DNA from: Methanocorpusculaceae archaeon UBA425
GTDB lineage: Archaea > Halobacteriota > Methanomicrobia > Methanomicrobiales > Methanocorpusculaceae
Assembly (NCBI GenBank): GCA_002506085.1
Contig: DAWV01000017.1
Location: 1 to 64,000 of the forward strand
Reading direction: 5' to 3'
Length of the DNA stretch: 64,000 nucleotides
Position 1 is the stretch's first letter; each line of letters opens with the position of its first letter. The notes under the pieces were generated by a model, which saw only the letters and a list, made by a program, of their open reading frames with translations, had not been told where the DNA came from and made no database searches. This document shows positions 16,831 through 25,258 of this stretch, piece after piece. A program made the position numbers and the translations under genes.

Positions 16831-17747
16831 ATTTACTTGAGGTCGCCGACCTGTCGGTTTCTTTCCCGGGTCCGTCCGGACGAATCCCGGCTGTAAGAAA
16901 TATCTCCCTTTCGCTTGCTCCAGGGGAATGTCTTGCAATTGTCGGAGAATCCGGGTGCGGCAAGTCTGTTATTGCACAGGCAGTAATGCGTCTGTTACCT
17001 GAAGGGACCGAGGTTCTTGGTGACATGTATTATCATGGACAGAATCTGACGCATCTCTCGGAATCCGAGATGAAGCAAATCCGCGGAGAGGAGATTGCGA
17101 TGGTCTTTCAGAGTCCGGAGCGGGCACTGAATCCTGTGATAAAAATAGGGAGACAACTTATTCAGCCGCAGGTTCTGCACAAACTCTGCAATGCAAAGGA
17201 TGCAGAGCTCAGGGCAAAGGGAGTTCTGCAGAGTCTCGGTCTTGACGCTGACTGGGTGATGAATGCTTATCCCTGGATGTGTTCGGGGGGGATGTGTCAG
17301 CGAATTGTGTTTGCGGCGGTCTCTCTTCTTCACCCGTATGTGGTCATAGCCGATGAGCCGACGAAGGGTCTGGATGCTGAGCGTATCGGGGAACTGGAAA
17401 CAATGTTGTCTTCAATTACTTCCAGTGGAAAAACAAGTTTGCTATTGATTACCCATGATATGGAAGTTGCCGCACATCTTGCAGACCGGATTCTCGTTAT
17501 GTACTGCGGTATGATTGTCGAAGAAGGAGCGGCTGCCTTACTGCTTGCAGCTCCGAAACATCCCTATACCCGCGGTCTCCTGAATAGTCTGCCGAAGAAC
17601 GGTTTTGTCCCGATTCCGGGTATGTCGCCCGCACTTACCGCCCTGCCTGACGGTTGTGTATTTCATCCCCGGTGCCCGATTGCAGATGAAGAATGCCGGA
17701 AAAGTATCCCACAACTACGGAATGGTGTGAGGTGTCATAAATGCTGA
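16827..17747 (+). CDS. ABC ATPase, NikD/DppD family
   Basis: 306-residue ATPase. Walker A GESGCGKSV, Q-loop VFQSPERALNPV, signature CSGGMCQRI (usually LSGGMRQRV) and Walker B VVIADEPTKGLD. The C-terminal part has the short oligopeptide/dipeptide/nickel transporter extension with CVFHPRCPIADEECR, whose cysteines in many homologues ligate an Fe-S cluster. The Leu-to-Cys and Arg-to-Cys changes in the signature are unusual. It overlaps the next gene by 7 nt. Confidence 0.85.
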   Translation: MNLLEVADLSVSFPGPSGRIPAVRNISLSLAPGECLAIVGESGCGKSVIAQAVMRLLPEGTEVLGDMYYHGQNLTHLSESEMKQIRGEEIAMVFQSPERALNPVIKIGRQLIQPQVLHKLCNAKDAELRAKGVLQSLGLDADWVMNAYPWMCSGGMCQRIVFAAVSLLHPYVVIADEPTKGLDAERIGELETMLSSITSSGKTSLLLITHDMEVAAHLADRILVMYCGMIVEEGAAALLLAAPKHPYTRGLLNSLPKNGFVPIPGMSPALTALPDGCVFHPRCPIADEECRKSIPQLRNGVRCHKC

Positions 17748-18394
17748 TTCTGGAAGCAGAGAATATTTCAAAAACCTATGGCGGCACGTATGCTCTCGCT
17801 GATTTTTCTCTTCAGCTTGCCGAGGGTGAAACAGTCGGTCTGTCGGGTCCGTCGGGGTGCGGAAAAAGTACCTGTGCACGTATTCTGGCAGGGCTCGAGA
17901 AACCTGATACAGGGGTGGTAAAATTTGCCGAACGGGAGCTTCGTTCTCCAAATTCCGGAATTCAGATGATTTTTCAGGACCCTGCGGGATCTTTTAATCC
18001 AGTACATACTATTTATCAGTCACTTTCCGCAGTGCTGAGTCTGACAGGCGTCTCTAAACCGGATCAGAGAGCAGTGATGAGGGAAAAACTCCTCGCTGCA
18101 GGATTGCAGCCGGAGATTTTATCGAGATATCCTGATCAGATTTCCGGAGGACAGGCTCAGAGGGTTGCAATTCTCCGGGGAATGCTGGTGAACCCGAAGG
18201 TGATGATTCTGGATGAGCCTACGTCCGCTCTGGATGTCTCGGTTCAGGCGCAGATTTTACATCTGCTGAAGAATATACAAGAGGAGAGCCGGATGTCATA
18301 TGTGTTTATATCGCATGATACGGCAGTTGTGGACTTCATGTCGGATCGTGTTGTGAAAATAGAAAAAAAGCAGGAATATTCCCTGCAAAAATAA
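17741..18394 (+). CDS. ABC ATPase, NikE/DppF family, short form
   Basis: 217-residue second ATPase. Walker A GPSGCGKST, Q-loop IFQDPAGSFNPV, signature SGGQAQRVAI, Walker B VMILDEPTSALDV. It ends soon after the H-loop (FISHDTAVVDF) and lacks the C-terminal extension with cysteines found in longer DppF proteins, a state common in NikE-type proteins. It is last in the operon; a small hairpin follows. Confidence 0.85.
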   Translation: MLILEAENISKTYGGTYALADFSLQLAEGETVGLSGPSGCGKSTCARILAGLEKPDTGVVKFAERELRSPNSGIQMIFQDPAGSFNPVHTIYQSLSAVLSLTGVSKPDQRAVMREKLLAAGLQPEILSRYPDQISGGQAQRVAILRGMLVNPKVMILDEPTSALDVSVQAQILHLLKNIQEESRMSYVFISHDTAVVDFMSDRVVKIEKKQEYSLQK

Positions 18395-18423
18395 GGGGTG
18401 ATTGCGTATTTCTTATGTAAAGA

Positions 18424-18437
18424 CGGGTCAATACCCG
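18424..18437. terminator. Short hairpin between convergent nikE-type and cbiE genes
   Basis: CGGGT (18424-18428), a 4-nt loop, and ACCCG (18433-18437) form a 5-bp stem overlapping the cbiE stop codon, in the 33-nt gap of two convergent operons. It may mark the ends of both transcripts. It is short, so support is weak. Confidence 0.25.
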
Positions 18438-18997
18438 CAGACCACACAGAAAAGTCTGCTTAAAACCTTCGGAGGAGTCACGGCCGTGCCTTCTGCCACT
18501 CTCTCGTTTTGATACCCGAGATCCTCGCAGACAGCAATCTTCACTGCGGCGGGCATGGCTTTTGCCAGTTCCTCCACCGAAAAGTCCGGGTCCGCGATAA
18601 GAAAAACCGAATGACCAGCGGCGATATCTGATACCGCATGCGAAATGGCATCAGCATGATTTTTTCCATGGGCATTTACCACAGCCACATTCGTCCATGA
18701 TGTATGCAAACGGGCAAACGCTGTCTGCATTGAAGAAATACCCGGAATTACTTCGCCCGGAAGATAGCCGAGACCTGCCATCAGGGGGTCGCCGGTCGAA
18801 AGAATCACAGCGTCCTCCGGAAGAGTGCGAAGAGCCTTGTAATCAGTTATTTCAACAACTACCGCATCTTTTGAAATGAAAGATCTGACCAGCTCGATTG
18901 CACGCTCCGAGCCGTATATGAAGCGGGCAGCGGTCAGGGCAGTCTCGCCTTCTTTTGTAAGCATTCCGTCTCCGCAGCCGACACCGATTATTTTCAT
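18428..18997 (-). CDS. cbiE: Cobalt-precorrin-7 C5-methyltransferase CbiE
   Basis: 189-residue tetrapyrrole methylase. The N-terminal GVGCGDGMLTKEG and the GDPLMAGLG motif near residue 69 form the SAM site, followed by EVIPGISSMQTAFA. It methylates C5 of the corrin ring in the anaerobic pathway, working with CbiT, which here is a separate gene. The start is set at ATG 18997 because it overlaps the cbiD stop (ATGA) and yields the canonical N-terminus; an upstream in-frame extension to 19051 is unlikely. Confidence 0.85.
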   Translation of the reverse strand: MKIIGVGCGDGMLTKEGETALTAARFIYGSERAIELVRSFISKDAVVVEITDYKALRTLPEDAVILSTGDPLMAGLGYLPGEVIPGISSMQTAFARLHTSWTNVAVVNAHGKNHADAISHAVSDIAAGHSVFLIADPDFSVEELAKAMPAAVKIAVCEDLGYQNERVAEGTAVTPPKVLSRLFCVVCGY

Positions 18998-20001
18998 AGC
19001 GTATCTCCCAAAACCTGACCGGATCTGTCGATGATTACCATTCGAAGCCATGGATACTTATGCTTTGCCAGGGCAAGCTCCTCCTCGAGGACAGTTTTAC
19101 CGTCAGGACCGGCAATCATCTCCTCGACAGTTGCATAACCCCGTGAGGTCGCAGCCTCCTGATTGAAAAACCTGAGAATCAGACCCGGCAGACCGCAGAT
19201 TATTGCGGCATCACAATGCTCTGCTGCCGCCAGCCCCTCCGCAATTTTAGACCCGGCAAGCACGACTTCGTAATCAGGGAACAAAAGCCTAGAGTAACGG
19301 AGCCCGATTCTGCCGGTGGTAATGACGACTTTTTCCGCGTCTCTGATGCGTTCGCCAACCGTTTCCGAGAGATGGTCATCCCACGGCTCAACAAAACCGG
19401 TCGTCCCGACAACCGAGATGCCGCCTTCAACCCCGACCTTTGGATTCAGGGTTAGTGCGCCAATTCGTCTGCCATCCGGAATCGTGAGAAAAACCGAGGC
19501 TCCGCGAATCCCTGCGGCCTTACAGGCTGCAGAGACAGCATCCAGTATCTCTTTTTTTGCGGGAGGGCTGACGGCAGCATCGCCTTTGGCATACCTCGGC
19601 GTATCACGAACGAATCTGCCGACTCCCTCACCGGTTTCCAACACAATTTTGTCTGCCGGCGATGCCTTTGCACAAATCAGGATGCCTGCGGTAATATCCG
19701 CGGGATAATCGCCGGAAAATTTCCTGGCAGAACCTTCACCGTCTCTGCCTGTCGCAGGAATCTCTGCCAGAATTCCGCATGGAAGCATGATAGGAGAAAC
19801 ATCACTGGGGAACCCCAGCGAAACTATTGCCGCATAGCACGCAGCTGCAGCTGTTGAACCTGTGGTGAACCCTCTTTGTAAAACAGAACCGTTCGAGGTG
19901 AGCACACCAAAGCCGCTTTTTGCAAGTGCCAGTGCTTTTTCATCACAGCACTTCATCACCCACGACTCAGGATATGCAAAACCTGTAACAGGATCGATCA
20001 T
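18994..20001 (-). CDS. cbiD: Cobalt-precorrin-5B C1-methyltransferase CbiD
   Basis: 335 residues. The CbiD family motifs are LQRGFTTGSTAAAACYAA near residues 42-59 and, later, GTTGFVEPWDD and ITTGRIGLRYSR. It methylates C1 during ring contraction in the cobalt-early pathway. Both ends overlap neighbours by 4 nt, so it is translated within the cbi operon. Confidence 0.9.
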   Translation of the reverse strand: MIDPVTGFAYPESWVMKCCDEKALALAKSGFGVLTSNGSVLQRGFTTGSTAAAACYAAIVSLGFPSDVSPIMLPCGILAEIPATGRDGEGSARKFSGDYPADITAGILICAKASPADKIVLETGEGVGRFVRDTPRYAKGDAAVSPPAKKEILDAVSAACKAAGIRGASVFLTIPDGRRIGALTLNPKVGVEGGISVVGTTGFVEPWDDHLSETVGERIRDAEKVVITTGRIGLRYSRLLFPDYEVVLAGSKIAEGLAAAEHCDAAIICGLPGLILRFFNQEAATSRGYATVEEMIAGPDGKTVLEEELALAKHKYPWLRMVIIDRSGQVLGDTL

Positions 20002-20660
20002 TTTTTTAATTCAGTGTACATCGTGATTATTTCATTCAGCGAAGCAACAGCGACAGGTGTTCCTCCGCGGGTCCCGGCATTTGATACAGACGGCACGGGC
20101 TTTGTGCGAAGAATCTCTTTCGACTCAGCCGCATTAACAAAACCGACCGGCGTGCCGATAATTAGAGCGGGACGGATTCCTTCATCCACAAAAGAGCAGA
20201 CCGTGAGCAAAGCACTTGGCGCATTGCCGATAACAATAATCGAGCCGTTCAACCGTTCTTCGAGGGCAGCAAACCCGGCAGAGCTCCGGGTAATCCCTTT
20301 TTCTCTGGAAATATCAGCCCCGAAATCCAGAGCACACCCGACTGTCGATTCATGCCCTTTTTTCTGAATGCCGGTTAAGACCATTCGTATATCAGTGAAA
20401 ATCGGAGCCCCGTTTTTGAGAGCAGCAAGACCAGCATCTATAGGGTTATTGTTGAACCGGAGAAGGTCTGCCATCGCCCAGTCTCCGACCGCAATCGAAC
20501 ATCTCTGCCGTATCCGGTCTTCAGGGGTTGTGTTTCCAACAGCAGCACGTGCAAGACTCCGGCTCCGTGAAGAGATGGAAAATCCTTCGGGTGTGTCTGC
20601 GCCGATATCAATATACGTATTTTCGGTCGTAACCGCGGGGTGTAATGATTCCTTTGACAT
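19998..20660 (-). CDS. cbiC: Cobalt-precorrin-8 methylmutase CbiC
   Basis: 220 residues. It moves the methyl group from C11 to C12. Family features are FSISSRSRSLARAAVG near the N-terminus, RCSIAVGDWAMADLLRF and IGTPVGFVNAAESKE. It overlaps cbiH by 53 nt, which is unusually long, but a clear SD (GGAGG about 7 nt before ATG 20660) supports this start. Confidence 0.9.
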   Translation of the reverse strand: MSKESLHPAVTTENTYIDIGADTPEGFSISSRSRSLARAAVGNTTPEDRIRQRCSIAVGDWAMADLLRFNNNPIDAGLAALKNGAPIFTDIRMVLTGIQKKGHESTVGCALDFGADISREKGITRSSAGFAALEERLNGSIIVIGNAPSALLTVCSFVDEGIRPALIIGTPVGFVNAAESKEILRTKPVPSVSNAGTRGGTPVAVASLNEIITMYTELKK

Positions 20661-21369
20661 TTTCTTCCTCCTTCCATATTCTGCTTTCTTCGCCGCCGAT
20701 AATTAAAACCGAGTGCATATCCACAAGGTCGTAGTTTTCGGCAAGAGTGCCGAGAGTCGTTATGAGAACCTCTTCGCCTTCCCGATACACATTCTTTACG
20801 ATACCGACCGGGGTTTCAGGGGCTTTGTATTTCAGCATAATATTCAGAGCTTTGCCGAGATTCAGCGGCCGGCCGCGGCTCTTCGGGTTATAGAGGGAAA
20901 TCGGCGTGCCCATACGGGACGCGAGGTCCAGACGTTTTTCTATTACCTCCCATGGCGTCAGAAGGTCTGAAAGACTTAAGGTCACGTAATCTCCGGATAA
21001 AGGAGAACCGAGACGGCTCGCTGCCGCAGTTGCCGCAGTAACGCCCGGGAGAACGATGACGTCCTGAGTTGGAAACTCATGTTCGATGATTTCCAGGACA
21101 ATGCTCGCCATCCCGTAAACTCCTGCATCTCCGCCGGAAACCATGGATACATTGTGGTCTGCCGCAAGGCGTGCCGCCTCACGGGCACGGTCGACCTCTT
21201 TGCCCATCGAACTTCTGATGACCTGTTTATTATTCAAAAGCGGTTCAAGCATTTCAAGATAGAATGCGTTCCCGATAACGATATCGGATAAGGCAATCGC
21301 CTTTATTGCGGCGGGCGTCATCTGCTGCATGCTGCCCGGTCCTGTACTTACAATCCAAAGAGTTCCCAT
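20608..21369 (-). CDS. cbiH: Cobalt-precorrin-3 C17-methyltransferase CbiH
   Basis: 253-residue tetrapyrrole methylase. STGPGSMQQMTPAA near the N-terminus and SGGDAGVYGMASIV near residue 78 define the SAM site, and VLPGVTAATAAASRLG is typical of CbiH/CobJ. It methylates C17 and drives ring contraction, with CbiG opening the lactone next. It abuts cbiG (stop and start adjacent), and its 3' end overlaps cbiC. Confidence 0.9.
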   Translation of the reverse strand: MGTLWIVSTGPGSMQQMTPAAIKAIALSDIVIGNAFYLEMLEPLLNNKQVIRSSMGKEVDRAREAARLAADHNVSMVSGGDAGVYGMASIVLEIIEHEFPTQDVIVLPGVTAATAAASRLGSPLSGDYVTLSLSDLLTPWEVIEKRLDLASRMGTPISLYNPKSRGRPLNLGKALNIMLKYKAPETPVGIVKNVYREGEEVLITTLGTLAENYDLVDMHSVLIIGGEESRIWKEEENVKGIITPRGYDRKYVY

Positions 21370-22239
21370 TTATTTTCCTATTGCGATAGTAACCCGCCCG
21401 TAGACGGTCTTTTTCAGTATGAGAGTGCCGGTTTTCGAGAGAGCGAGGGCACACGGCTCGGCAACCCCGCAAAGTCCGAGCATTTCTGCACGGGACCTGC
21501 TCTCCGGCACTTGTTCATTTATCGTTTCATCATCCAGAAAGATGAGATTGCCGGACAAGGAGGCAATTGCCTCATGGAGTCCGGCTTCATGAAACTTTTT
21601 CATCGTGGTGGCATACAGTGTCACCGAATTCATCGGGATTTCTGCATCAATGCACGCCGAAGAAACGGCAGAAAGGATTTCACCGGCAGTCGTTCCAAGC
21701 CTGCATCCGATGCCGATTACAAACGGTGATTCGTTTACGAGAACCGAAACACCAGAATTTGCGACAATGATTTTCGGAGGAAGAACGCGGATAATGGGGA
21801 CATCATTGTCCAAAATGGCCGCGTTCACCTCACGGGTCGAATTACGATTGACAATCGTAAGCCCGCCGGTTTTTGCCGTCTCTTCGACCGAGGGGCGACC
21901 CATAACCTCGGTCGCGGTGGAAATCACCGGTTCAATGCCCAGACCTGCAAGCTCTTTTGCAACTTCGTTTCCCCCGTGATGACCACCGAGAACCGGAATC
22001 GCGTAACGAAGGTCGGGCGTGACGATAATCACGGCAGGGTCGTGCCATTTGTCTGTTAATAGCGGAGCACAGCCGCGAACAGCAATCCCAGCCGACATGA
22101 CTGCGATAATGACTTCATACTTCCCATACAGCTCGGCGAAAATCCTGTTTGAATAATCGACAAGCTCTGCATTCAGATAATTTGCGATGAGCATCCCGGA
22201 TTCCCGGAATCTCGGCAGAGTGACAACAGCGATTTTCAT
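21370..22239 (-). CDS. cbiG: Cobalt-precorrin-5A hydrolase CbiG
   Basis: 289 residues. The N-terminal domain has VMSAGIAVRGCAPLLTDK and VLGGHHGGNEVAKELA; the C-terminal domain has FVIGIGCRLGTTAGEIL and ends ALALSKTGTLILKK. It opens the delta-lactone and releases the C20 fragment. Length is a little under many CbiG proteins (about 310-350) but both domains are present. Coupled to cbiF by a 4-nt overlap. Confidence 0.9.
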   Translation of the reverse strand: MKIAVVTLPRFRESGMLIANYLNAELVDYSNRIFAELYGKYEVIIAVMSAGIAVRGCAPLLTDKWHDPAVIIVTPDLRYAIPVLGGHHGGNEVAKELAGLGIEPVISTATEVMGRPSVEETAKTGGLTIVNRNSTREVNAAILDNDVPIIRVLPPKIIVANSGVSVLVNESPFVIGIGCRLGTTAGEILSAVSSACIDAEIPMNSVTLYATTMKKFHEAGLHEAIASLSGNLIFLDDETINEQVPESRSRAEMLGLCGVAEPCALALSKTGTLILKKTVYGRVTIAIGK

Positions 22240-22949
22240 CCGTAGAGGTGGGAGTTTGTGTATGCAGCGTGAATTCCTGCAACGATATCACCGACAATTA
22301 TGAGCGCTGAGCGGGTAATATCCGCATCATGGACCTTGTCCGCGATTGTTTCGATAGTGCCTTTGATAATCTGCTGGTCAGGCCACGAGGCATGATAGAC
22401 CACAGCGACAGGCGTGGTCGGCGGGCGCTGAAGTTTTTTCATCACGGAGTCAATGTGCCCGGTCGAAAGAAAAATGACCATCGTCGTACCATGGGCAGAA
22501 AGTTCTGCAATCTGGTCGGAGTCGAGGGTCTCTCCGGCAGAACGGGTGACAATGACCGATTCGGATACCCCGCGGAGGGTATATTCTGTTTGCAGCGCCG
22601 CCGCCGCCCCGAACATAGATGAAACACCCGGGATTATTTCGGCACGAATCCCTTTTGCTTCAAGGGGCGCCATCTGCTCGACGATGGAGCCGTAGATTGC
22701 CGGGTCGCCGGAGTGAAGACGAACGACGAGGCGGCACCCCCGCACGCCGTCTTCGATTACTTTTGTAATCTCCTCGAGTTTCATGCCCCAGGAATCCAGT
22801 TTCACCGATGCCGGGGATGCATTGACGAGTTCCGGATTTACGAGAGAGCCTGCGTAGATGAGAATATCAGCACGCTTCAGAAGATCCATCCCTTTGACAG
22901 TGATTAATCCGGGATCGCCGCATCCGGCACCGACGATGTAATACTTCAT
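22236..22949 (-). CDS. cbiF: Cobalt-precorrin-4 C11-methyltransferase CbiF
   Basis: 237-residue tetrapyrrole methylase. VGAGCGDPGLITVKG at the N-terminus, VVRLHSGDPAIYGSIVEQ near residues 75-92 and EIIPGVSSMFGAAAAL are textbook CbiF/CobM. It methylates C11. It is coupled by 4-nt overlaps on both sides. Confidence 0.92.
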   Translation of the reverse strand: MKYYIVGAGCGDPGLITVKGMDLLKRADILIYAGSLVNPELVNASPASVKLDSWGMKLEEITKVIEDGVRGCRLVVRLHSGDPAIYGSIVEQMAPLEAKGIRAEIIPGVSSMFGAAAALQTEYTLRGVSESVIVTRSAGETLDSDQIAELSAHGTTMVIFLSTGHIDSVMKKLQRPPTTPVAVVYHASWPDQQIIKGTIETIADKVHDADITRSALIIVGDIVAGIHAAYTNSHLYG

Positions 22950-23557
22950 ACCTTCCTCGCAATCATGATACTGAAGTAGGTGGTCTTTTCAGGAAGAACA
23001 TCCCGATATACTTTCTCGCCTTTCATATACATCCGTTCAACGACGATGAAATCATTGTAGCCTTCTGTTCTCAGAATCTCTGCTTTTTCACGCGGGCGGA
23101 CAATCTTCATCAGAATTTTTGTTGTCGGCATGACAGGACCGTCTGTTACGAGGAATGCACCGTTCACGGGAATTTTCGCCAGGGAGGCAACGGCTGTAAT
23201 CGAGCTGATGCCGGGAATCGTCTCGACGACAAGATCCGGAACCAGTTCACGGACCATTTCTGCAAGCCGGGAGAAGGTTGAGTAGTAGTTCGGATCGCCG
23301 ATGAGTCCGAAGACAGCCTTGCCGGATTTTGCCGCAGAAAGGATTTTCGCCGCGTTTCTCTCCATACATCGGGTAATCTCCGCTTCATCCCGGGTCATCG
23401 GGAATTCAAGCATTACAATTTCCTTTGCATAGGGTTTGACTAACTCATGGGCCATACCCCCGGGCACAAAAACGGTGTCAGCATCTCTTAAGATGCGGAT
23501 GGCTTTCAGCGTGAGGAGTTCCGGATCGCCGGGACCGAGACCGACCGCAGTCAGCAT
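22946..23557 (-). CDS. cbiL: Cobalt-factor II C20-methyltransferase CbiL
   Basis: 203-residue tetrapyrrole methylase, N-terminus VGLGPGDPELLTLKA, then FGLIGDPNYYSTFSRL near residues 83-98 and VETIPGISSITAVAS. These match CbiL/CobI, the first methylation after cobalt insertion. It overlaps cbiT by 7 nt. Confidence 0.88.
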   Translation of the reverse strand: MLTAVGLGPGDPELLTLKAIRILRDADTVFVPGGMAHELVKPYAKEIVMLEFPMTRDEAEITRCMERNAAKILSAAKSGKAVFGLIGDPNYYSTFSRLAEMVRELVPDLVVETIPGISSITAVASLAKIPVNGAFLVTDGPVMPTTKILMKIVRPREKAEILRTEGYNDFIVVERMYMKGEKVYRDVLPEKTTYFSIMIARKV

Positions 23558-24087
23558 ATTTTTCCTCCGTGAATGATATAAACAGGATTTATTGGCTGAA
23601 ACATACTACGTTCCGTGAGATTATGTAATCTGGATATCTGGAGATGAACAGCATCAATGAAGATACCCAGCTCTTTCATGATATGAATGGCATCGACTGC
23701 CGTTTCCAGAAGGACGGCATTCACGACAATGCTCCGTGTTCCTTCCTGCTGAAGGCGTGTGAGGACTTCCCTCAGGTCGCGGCTCCCGCCAAGAAATGCA
23801 CAGTCGACCGGTTTGTGCGGTGACGCAAGAAAATCAAGAGCCTCTCCGGAGAAAATCTCCACATTCATTCCCCGGCAGGTAATTTTCGTGCATTCAATGG
23901 CCTCGAGTCTTCTGTCTACTGCGTAAACATGCCCGCTCTTTGCAGCCGCTTTAGCCATCATAACCGTAACCGTGCCTGTCCCGCATCCGATATCTGCCAC
24001 AGTGTCGCCAGGACAGATTTCAAGTTTTGCAAGAGATACTGCCATGACTTCCGGCTGAGTTGGTCCTCCGGGTAAATCCATCTTCAA
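23551..24087 (-). CDS. cbiT: Cobalt-precorrin-6B C15-methyltransferase (decarboxylating) CbiT
   Basis: 178-residue Rossmann-type methyltransferase. PGGPTQPEVMAVSLAKL opens the protein, and VADIGCGTGTVTVMMA near residues 35-50 is the SAM motif; CAFLGGSRDL follows. It methylates C15 and decarboxylates the C12 acetate. It is first in the eight-gene operon. An upstream AGGAG about 10 nt from ATG 24087 is a plausible SD. Confidence 0.9.
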   Translation of the reverse strand: MKMDLPGGPTQPEVMAVSLAKLEICPGDTVADIGCGTGTVTVMMAKAAAKSGHVYAVDRRLEAIECTKITCRGMNVEIFSGEALDFLASPHKPVDCAFLGGSRDLREVLTRLQQEGTRSIVVNAVLLETAVDAIHIMKELGIFIDAVHLQISRLHNLTERSMFQPINPVYIIHGGKIC

Positions 24088-24099
24088 ATCTCCTAAAAT

Positions 24100-24123
24100 G
24101 TATTTTCTGTAAAGAAAATTTAC
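24100..24123. promoter_or_regulatory. Imperfect inverted repeat upstream of the cbi operon
   Basis: GTATTTTC (24100-24107) and GAAAATTTAC (24114-24123) are imperfect inverted arms just upstream of cbiT. The 146-nt gap to the protease gene is AT-rich and should hold the operon's promoter. No cobalamin riboswitch box was seen. An operator function is only a suggestion. Confidence 0.25.
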
Positions 24124-24233
24124 TGTTGAATTATTTGTCGTAAGGAGATATAGAATAACTGGTTTGTGACGCAGATGTGAAATGACCCGGAGATTATTTG
24201 CTCAGTGCGGCATACAAACGATGAGAACAACCT

Positions 24234-25100
24234 CTATTCTTGTTCAAAGAATCTGATATTCTTTTCCCGCAGGAATTCCTTGATGATATTTACATGAACA
24301 CAACGTCCCATATGGAAATAGGTGGGAGGTTTCACCGGATTATTTTTGCCCGCAGGCAGAGCCGGAACATTAAATCCGAGATTATAGGTGTATGTGGCAT
24401 TCTGCATTCCGTAAATGATTCCGTCCGCATCAAATAACGGTCCTCCGCTCTGACCGGGCAGTCCGGGCGTACTTAACTCAATTCCCTCGATTTTTCCATC
24501 CTTGCCTGCAACATGCCGGGTAAACATACCTTCGATAGGAAAACGCGGTGAACCTGCTTTTCCGGTATTCGTCCATTCAATATCATCTTTATCAGGATTA
24601 TATGCATAATTTGAATATTCTGCAAAGGGATACCCGAGTCTGCATAAGAAATCGCCCGGCCGGGCCGCATCCCCTTTTTTCGCAAAAATCGCGTGACCTG
24701 CATAGTGTCTATTGGTATACCCATCCAATTTTACAACTGCAAGATCACAGGTCTCATGAAAAAAACAGGTTACCGATGAAATGGGACTAACACAGTCGAT
24801 CAGATTGTTTTTCATCTGAACCATCATGTCAGGATTATAACCGAATCTGGTTTCGATGGCTTTTTTCCTAAAAGACGAGACATCTTTTGTCTCCGCCGTA
24901 AATTGTTCATACTTTTTATTGATTTCATCCGCCTGACTGAATAACAGGGCAACATGTTTGCAGGTCACTGCATACCCCTCGTCATTCACAAAAAAGAGCG
25001 TGGCAATGCCTGGAAAAACATTGGTATTCGTATATTTTCTGGTAATCGTATAAAGCGGCCGGGTAAACCCGCCTACTTTTTCAATGGCATCGGCAAACAT
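24234..25100 (-). CDS. Trypsin-like serine protease without signal peptide
   Basis: 288 residues with a chymotrypsin-fold protease triad in order: His in AVTCKHVAL near residue 52, Asp in ETCDLAVVKLDG near 120, Ser in LPGQSGGPLFDADG near 220. There is no signal peptide and no membrane segment, so the protein should be cytoplasmic, unlike most archaeal trypsin-like proteases. Its substrate is unknown. It lies downstream of a degraded cbiO and upstream of the cbi operon on the same strand, 146 nt from cbiT. Confidence 0.7.
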   Translation of the reverse strand: MFADAIEKVGGFTRPLYTITRKYTNTNVFPGIATLFFVNDEGYAVTCKHVALLFSQADEINKKYEQFTAETKDVSSFRKKAIETRFGYNPDMMVQMKNNLIDCVSPISSVTCFFHETCDLAVVKLDGYTNRHYAGHAIFAKKGDAARPGDFLCRLGYPFAEYSNYAYNPDKDDIEWTNTGKAGSPRFPIEGMFTRHVAGKDGKIEGIELSTPGLPGQSGGPLFDADGIIYGMQNATYTYNLGFNVPALPAGKNNPVKPPTYFHMGRCVHVNIIKEFLREKNIRFFEQE

Positions 25101-25131
25101 AATTCCTCCTTTATTCTAAACGTCCAACAGG

Positions 25132-25250
25132 CTATACCTGTATAACCTTTACGTCAGTCCGGCTCTCCTTCGCAAACGTTTCCACCCGAAGCTCAACTCA
25201 GCCAGGCATATCGCCGACTGGCAGGCGGGCTCGACATCATGCGCCGGGAA
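25132..25250 (-). pseudogene. Relic of a third cbiO gene
   Basis: Reading the minus strand, the final codons give VELRVETFAKESRTDVKVIQV and a stop at 25132 (in pieces: VELRVETFAKE, SRTDVKVIQV). The intact CbiO at 25657 ends ESRVDMFAKE, SRTDVKVRRV. Just upstream, about 25201-25245, codons for HDVEPACQSA match the H-loop STHDVELAYRWADE of the same protein. So two separated pieces of a cbiO paralogue are joined by an internal deletion. Confidence 0.75.
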
Positions 25251-25258
25251 TCCCTAAT

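Noticed and set aside
24088..24233. Riboswitch or RNA leader before the cbi operon
   Set aside because: Only a short AT-rich region with one imperfect inverted repeat; no conserved RNA motif is visible.
25185..25250. Possible cobalamin riboswitch box (GCCAGGCAT...GACTGGCAGGC)
   Set aside because: The stretch aligns as codons with the H-loop part of the intact cbiO at 25657, so the resemblance to a B12 box comes from a coding relic.
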